This document shows, piece after piece, positions 60,587 to 64,000 of a stretch of DNA of 64,000 nt. Location of the stretch: NCBI GenBank assembly GCA_964425755.1, contig CAYRNY010000022.1, forward strand, positions 7,948 to 71,947. The letters are read 5' to 3'. The translations under genes and the position numbers were made by a program. Every line of letters begins with the position of its first letter. Within the stretch, counting starts at the first letter, position 1. Below the pieces are notes generated by a model. The model did no database searches. It had not been told where the DNA came from and saw nothing but the letters and a program-made list of their open reading frames with translations. The stretch comes from CAYRNY01 sp964425755. Lineage in GTDB: Bacteria > Chloroflexota > Anaerolineae > Aggregatilineales > Aggregatilineaceae.

Positions 60587-61615
60587 ATGACTGAGACCCC
60601 AACGATCACCGACCGTCTCGAACGGCCCTTCCGCGATCTGCGCATTTCTGTGACCGATCGCTGTAATTTTCGCTGCACCTATTGCATGCCCGCCGAGGTG
60701 TTCGGCGAGCACTATCGCTTTTTGCCGAAGGATGAGCTGCTGACCTTCGAGGAGATCGCGCGGCTGGCGCGGATATTCATCGGCCTGGGCGCGCAGAAGA
60801 TCCGGCTGACCGGCGGCGAGCCGCTTGTGCGGCGCGAGGTCGAGACGTTGGTCGCGCAACTCGCCGCGCTGGACGGGCTGCACGACCTGGCGATGACGAC
60901 CAACGGCGTGCTGTTGCCCAAACTGGCGGATGCGCTGCGCGGGGCCGGACTCAAGCGCCTGACGATCAGCCTGGACAGCCTGGACCCGGACGTGTTCCGG
61001 CGCATGAACGGCGACCGGGCCACCGTCGAACAGGTGCTTGATGGCATCGCGGCGGCGGAGCGTGCCGGGTTCGCGCCGCTGAAGATCAACGCGGTGGTGC
61101 AGCGCGGCGTCAACGATCACACGCTGATCGATCTGGCACGTTATTTTCGCGCGCGCGGGCACATCGTGCGTTTCATCGAGTATATGGACGTGGGCACGCT
61201 CAACGGCTGGCGCATGGACGAGGTCGTCCCGGCGGACGAGATCATCGCGCGTATAGACGCCGCGCTGCCGCTGGAAGCGGTCCCGCCGAATTATCCCGGC
61301 GAGGTCGCGCGGCGCTATCGCTATCGCGACGGGAGCGGCGAGATCGGCGTGATCGCGTCGGTCACGCGCCCGTTCTGTGGCAATTGCACGCGCCTGCGGC
61401 TCTCGCCGGAAGGCAAGCTGTTCACGTGCTTGTTCGGGGTCGCGGGCACGGACCTGCGCGAGCCACTGCGCGCGGGCGCGTCCGATGCCGATATTGCCGC
61501 GCTGGTGACCGGCGTGTGGACACAGCGAGCGGACCGTTACTCCGAGCTGCGCACCGCGCAGGGCGGCCCGGATGAGGCGGGGCGCAAGGTCGAAATGTTC
61601 CATATCGGCGGCTGA
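60587..61615 (+). CDS. moaA: GTP 3',8-cyclase MoaA
   Basis: Radical SAM enzyme that starts molybdopterin synthesis by converting GTP to 3',8-cyclo-GTP, 342 aa. The N-terminal cluster motif is DRCNFRCTYCMP (Cys26, Cys30, Cys33); the C-terminal cluster region is PFCGNCTRLRLSPEGKLFTCLF (quoted in part: FCGNCTRLRL, FTCLF). RLTGGEPLVRRE is the SAM-binding GGEP. The C-terminus ends in GG-like IGG, important for activity. ATG 60587 follows GAGAAG. First gene of moaA-moaD-moaE-moaC. Confidence 0.95.
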   Translation: MTETPTITDRLERPFRDLRISVTDRCNFRCTYCMPAEVFGEHYRFLPKDELLTFEEIARLARIFIGLGAQKIRLTGGEPLVRREVETLVAQLAALDGLHDLAMTTNGVLLPKLADALRGAGLKRLTISLDSLDPDVFRRMNGDRATVEQVLDGIAAAERAGFAPLKINAVVQRGVNDHTLIDLARYFRARGHIVRFIEYMDVGTLNGWRMDEVVPADEIIARIDAALPLEAVPPNYPGEVARRYRYRDGSGEIGVIASVTRPFCGNCTRLRLSPEGKLFTCLFGVAGTDLREPLRAGASDADIAALVTGVWTQRADRYSELRTAQGGPDEAGRKVEMFHIGG

Positions 61616-61641
61616 ACGTGGACAGGACATCAGAGCAGATC

Positions 61642-61893
61642 ATGACCAGAATACACATTACCTTCTACGGCGTGCTCAAGCAGGAAACCGGCACAAAACA
61701 TCTCACGCTCGACCTGCCCGGTGACGCGCCGCCGGTGGGCACACTGGCGGACGCGCTGGCGGCGCAGTATCCTGCGCTGGCCCGGCGTTTGCCGACGGTG
61801 GCGTTTGCCGTGCGCGACGAGCTGGTGACGCCTGATTACCGGCTGGCGGATAATGACCGGGTGGCGCTACTGCCGCCCGTCAGTGGAGGTTAA
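61642..61893 (+). CDS. moaD: Molybdopterin synthase small subunit MoaD
   Basis: Ubiquitin-fold sulfur carrier, 83 aa. It ends in the required Gly-Gly (LLPPVSGG), which is thiocarboxylated. Motifs ITFYGVLKQETGTKHLTL and NDRVALLPPVSGG are typical. I start at ATG 61642; GTG 61618 would add eight unconserved residues. 26 bases after moaA. Confidence 0.92.
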   Translation: MTRIHITFYGVLKQETGTKHLTLDLPGDAPPVGTLADALAAQYPALARRLPTVAFAVRDELVTPDYRLADNDRVALLPPVSGG

Positions 61894-61897
61894 CACA

Positions 61898-62341
61898 GTG
61901 GGACGCTGGATTCTCGATACGCCCCTGGCACTGGAGCCGCTGTTGCAGGAAACCGAGGACCCGGGCAGCGGGGCGTTGGTCGTGTTTTATGGCACGGTGC
62001 GCAACACAAACGAGGGCCGCCCGGTCACCTCGATGGCGTATGAGGCACACGTCAGCATGGCCGAGCGCGTGCTGGCCGCGATCGAGCAGGAAGTGCTGGA
62101 CCGTTTCGACGTGCGGCGTTGCCGCATCCAGCATCGCGTCGGGCACCTGGAACTGGGCGAACCGAGCGTGATCATCGTCGTGCGTGCCGCTCACCGCGCG
62201 GATGCCTACGCCGCCTCGCGCTATGCGATCGACGAACTCAAGCAGCACGCGCCGATCTGGAAAGAGGAACATTACGCGGACGGTGACAGCCGTTATCTGG
62301 ACGGCGTGCCGCTGTCCGAGCGGGAAAAGGACGACGCGTGA
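61898..62341 (+). CDS. moaE: Molybdopterin synthase catalytic subunit MoaE
   Basis: Catalytic partner of MoaD, 147 aa, inserting sulfur into cyclic pyranopterin monophosphate. Motifs GALVVFYGTVRNTNEGRPV, YEAHVSMAERVL, HRVGHLELGEPSV, and the catalytic lysine region APIWKEEHY. GTG 61898 is eight bases after GGAGG (61885-61889), which is why I choose it over the earlier frame start inside moaD. The stop overlaps moaC by four bases. Confidence 0.93.
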   Translation: MGRWILDTPLALEPLLQETEDPGSGALVVFYGTVRNTNEGRPVTSMAYEAHVSMAERVLAAIEQEVLDRFDVRRCRIQHRVGHLELGEPSVIIVVRAAHRADAYAASRYAIDELKQHAPIWKEEHYADGDSRYLDGVPLSEREKDDA

Positions 62342-62802
62342 AAGACGTAACGCATAAAGATTCGACCCACCGCGAGGCGATCGCGGAATCGTTCATCAGC
62401 ATGCCCCCGGACGTGCAAACCTTGCTGCGCGAGCGTAGGCTGGAGAAAGGCGACGCGCTCGAGATCGCGCGCGTGGCGGGCGTGATGGCGGCCAAGCGCA
62501 CGCCCGATATCATCCCGTTCTGCCACCCGCTGCCGATCACGGGCGTGGACGTGGTGTACGAATTCCAGCCGGACGGGGTGCGCGTGGTGACGCGCGTCAA
62601 AACCTACGCCCAGACCGGCGTGGAGATGGAAGCACTCGCCGCTGCCAGCCTGGTCACGCTGACGCTGTACGACATGCTCAAGCCGCACACGCAGGCGCTG
62701 GAGATCACGCGCACGCGGCTGCTGCGCAAGACCGGCGGCAAGAGCGGTGACGTGTGGCGCAAGGACGCGGCGATCCCGGCGGCGCTGGAAGCGGGCGATT
62801 GA
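62338..62802 (+). CDS. moaC: Cyclic pyranopterin monophosphate synthase MoaC
   Basis: Converts 3',8-cyclo-GTP to cyclic pyranopterin monophosphate with MoaA, 154 aa. Motifs KGDALEIARVAGVMAAKRTPDIIPFCHPLPI (quoted in part: AKRTPDIIPFCHPLPI), TYAQTGVEMEALAAAS and LYDMLK, with the catalytic Lys in the TGGKSG segment. It starts at GTG 62338 behind AAAGGA and overlaps moaE. The order moaA-D-E-C places moaC last. A terminator follows. Confidence 0.94.
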   Translation: MKDVTHKDSTHREAIAESFISMPPDVQTLLRERRLEKGDALEIARVAGVMAAKRTPDIIPFCHPLPITGVDVVYEFQPDGVRVVTRVKTYAQTGVEMEALAAASLVTLTLYDMLKPHTQALEITRTRLLRKTGGKSGDVWRKDAAIPAALEAGD

Positions 62803-62829
62803 CGCAATCCACCTGCAAAATGATACCAG

Positions 62830-62868
62830 TGCCCCTTGCCAGATAGCCTGACAAGGGGCATTTATTTT
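62830..62868 (+). terminator. Intrinsic terminator of the moa operon
   Basis: TGCCCCTTG (62830-62838) pairs with CAAGGGGCA (62852-62860), followed by TTTATTTT. It lies 28 bases after moaC and separates it from the convergent aldo/keto reductase gene. Confidence 0.85.
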
Positions 62869-62896
62869 CAAAGCGGTGAACGATGGTATGCGGTAT

Positions 62897-63871
62897 TTAC
62901 TGCGACCAGTCGGTCGGTTCGCGGTCCCAGCGGTGCTCGCGCAGCTTGGCGAGCAGGCCGTCCGGCAGTCCTTTGCCGTCGCTGGCCCCGATGTTCGCCT
63001 CGACGTGGCGCAGCTTGCGCATGCCGGGGATGATCGTGCTGACCGTGTCGTTTTCAAGGATGAAGCGCAGCGCCATTTCGGGCATGTCCATCCCCTGCGG
63101 GATCAACGGGCGTAGCGCGTCGGCGTGATCGACCGACGCGTTCAGGTTCTCCGGCACGAAGTAGCTGTTGCGCCAGTCGCCTTCGGGCCAGCTTGACTCT
63201 TTGGTCAGCGTGCCGGTCAGCGTGCCTTCGTCAAACGGCACGCGCGCGATCACGGCGATATCGCGCGCGTCGCAGATCGGGAACAGCGCGTCTTCCGGGG
63301 CCTGGTCGAAGATGTTGTAGATCACCTGCACCGCGTCGATGTGCCCGGTCAAGAGCGCGCCGATGCCGTTCCAGGGTTCCCAGCGGTTCACGCTGACGCC
63401 GAACGCGCGCACTTTGCCCTGCTGCTTCAGGTCCTCGATCGCGCGCTGCCATTCGTCCTGGTGCACCCACGAATCTTCCCAGACGTGGAACTGCATCAGG
63501 TCGATCTGTTCGAGGCCCAGGTTTTGCAGGCTCCTGTTGGTGTAATCAACGATGTGATCATACGGGAACGTGTCGGCAAGCTGGTAGCCCCGCCGCGAGG
63601 GCCACTTGAAGTTCTTCGGCGGGATCTTGGATGCGACATACAGTTTCTGGTTTGGGTACGCGCGGACCAACTCGCCCAGCAGCGTTTCGCTGTGCCCTGA
63701 CCCGTACGCCCACGCGGTATCGAAGAAGTTGCAGCCAAGCTCGACCGCCCGGTGCAGCGACCGCAAGGCTTCCTCGTCGTCGGAGCCTTTCCAGTCGCCG
63801 CCCATGCCCCACATGCCGTAGCCGATCTCGCTCACCTGCCATCCTGTCCGGCCAAATCTACGATATTTCAT
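62897..63871 (-). CDS. Aldo/keto reductase
   Basis: NADPH-dependent reductase of 324 aa, (beta/alpha)8 barrel. Catalytic residues: Asp51 and Tyr56 in FFDTAWAYGSGHSE, Lys82 in VASKIPP, His in LMQFHVWEDSW; C-terminal cofactor motif STIIPGMRKLRHVEANIG. It resembles the AKR11/AKR12-like group. ATG 63871 starts MKYRRFGRTGWQVSEIGYG, the usual N-terminus, with GGAGC upstream. It stands alone. The remaining 129 bases to the window end carry no gene. Confidence 0.92.
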   Translation of the reverse strand: MKYRRFGRTGWQVSEIGYGMWGMGGDWKGSDDEEALRSLHRAVELGCNFFDTAWAYGSGHSETLLGELVRAYPNQKLYVASKIPPKNFKWPSRRGYQLADTFPYDHIVDYTNRSLQNLGLEQIDLMQFHVWEDSWVHQDEWQRAIEDLKQQGKVRAFGVSVNRWEPWNGIGALLTGHIDAVQVIYNIFDQAPEDALFPICDARDIAVIARVPFDEGTLTGTLTKESSWPEGDWRNSYFVPENLNASVDHADALRPLIPQGMDMPEMALRFILENDTVSTIIPGMRKLRHVEANIGASDGKGLPDGLLAKLREHRWDREPTDWSQ

Positions 63872-64000
63872 TACGCTGCTCGCTCCTTAACATGTTCTAT
63901 GTGCAAATCGATTATTAGATGCGCGTCCTACCCCAACCGTTGCACGGTAGTGGTGAACTATTGACTGATGCACTCTCGATTGTAGTGCTGAACGAATAGT

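Noticed and set aside
1..64000. CRISPR arrays, insertion sequences, prophage or integron
   Set aside because: No regularly spaced direct repeats, transposase, integrase or terminal inverted repeats with target duplications were seen.

Overview
The window is about 64 kb of high-GC, densely coded bacterial chromosome. I infer a heterotrophic anaerobic or facultative member of the Chloroflexota, probably Anaerolineae-like. The grounds are many LacI/ROK/GntR-controlled ABC uptake operons, a multisubunit group 4 [NiFe]-hydrogenase, a selenocysteine-type SelD, and frequent GTG/TTG starts behind strong AGGAG sites. I saw no rRNA, tRNA, CRISPR array, insertion sequence or prophage gene.

Layout. 1-5.2 kb: a LacI-controlled sugar ABC operon (minus strand) diverges from a formylglycine-type sulfatase across a duplicated perfect operator. 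5.3-14.5 kb: a ROK regulator leads a tightly coupled operon with a sulfonate/taurine-type ABC importer, two Gfo/Idh/MocA dehydrogenases, a PHP/DUF3604 protein and a TauE/SafE exporter; this looks like an organosulfonate-use module. 14.5-22.7 kb: an MFS carrier, an AGE-family epimerase, SelD with an in-frame UGA, transaldolase, a HEAT-repeat protein, a DUF89/ARMT1-like protein and a rhodanese-fold protein lacking its cysteine. 22.9-28 kb: a peptide/nickel-type ABC operon, a GNAT acetyltransferase and a GntR/UTRA regulator with a DasR/NagR-like operator. 28-33.8 kb: a glycine betaine/choline-type ABC operon, one permease of which carries two Nfu_N-like repeats. 34-43.5 kb: a sugar ABC operon, a beta-phosphoglucomutase-GH65 phosphorylase fusion, its LacI regulator and a third MocA oxidoreductase. 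43.8-52.5 kb: an eleven-gene group 4 [NiFe]-hydrogenase operon ending in its maturation protease. 52.8-57.8 kb: another LacI-controlled sugar ABC operon. 57.8-64 kb: a rhomboid protease, a TPR membrane protein, the moaA-moaD-moaE-moaC molybdopterin operon and an aldo/keto reductase.

Themes. Carbohydrate and osmolyte scavenging dominates. Most binding-protein genes are separated from their permease genes by a strong GC-rich hairpin, which would let one transcript yield more binding protein than permease. The sugar ABC operons lack an ATPase gene, so a shared MalK/MsmK-type ATPase elsewhere is likely. Hydrogenase, molybdopterin and selenium genes together suggest H2/formate metabolism, but no formate dehydrogenase is in the window.
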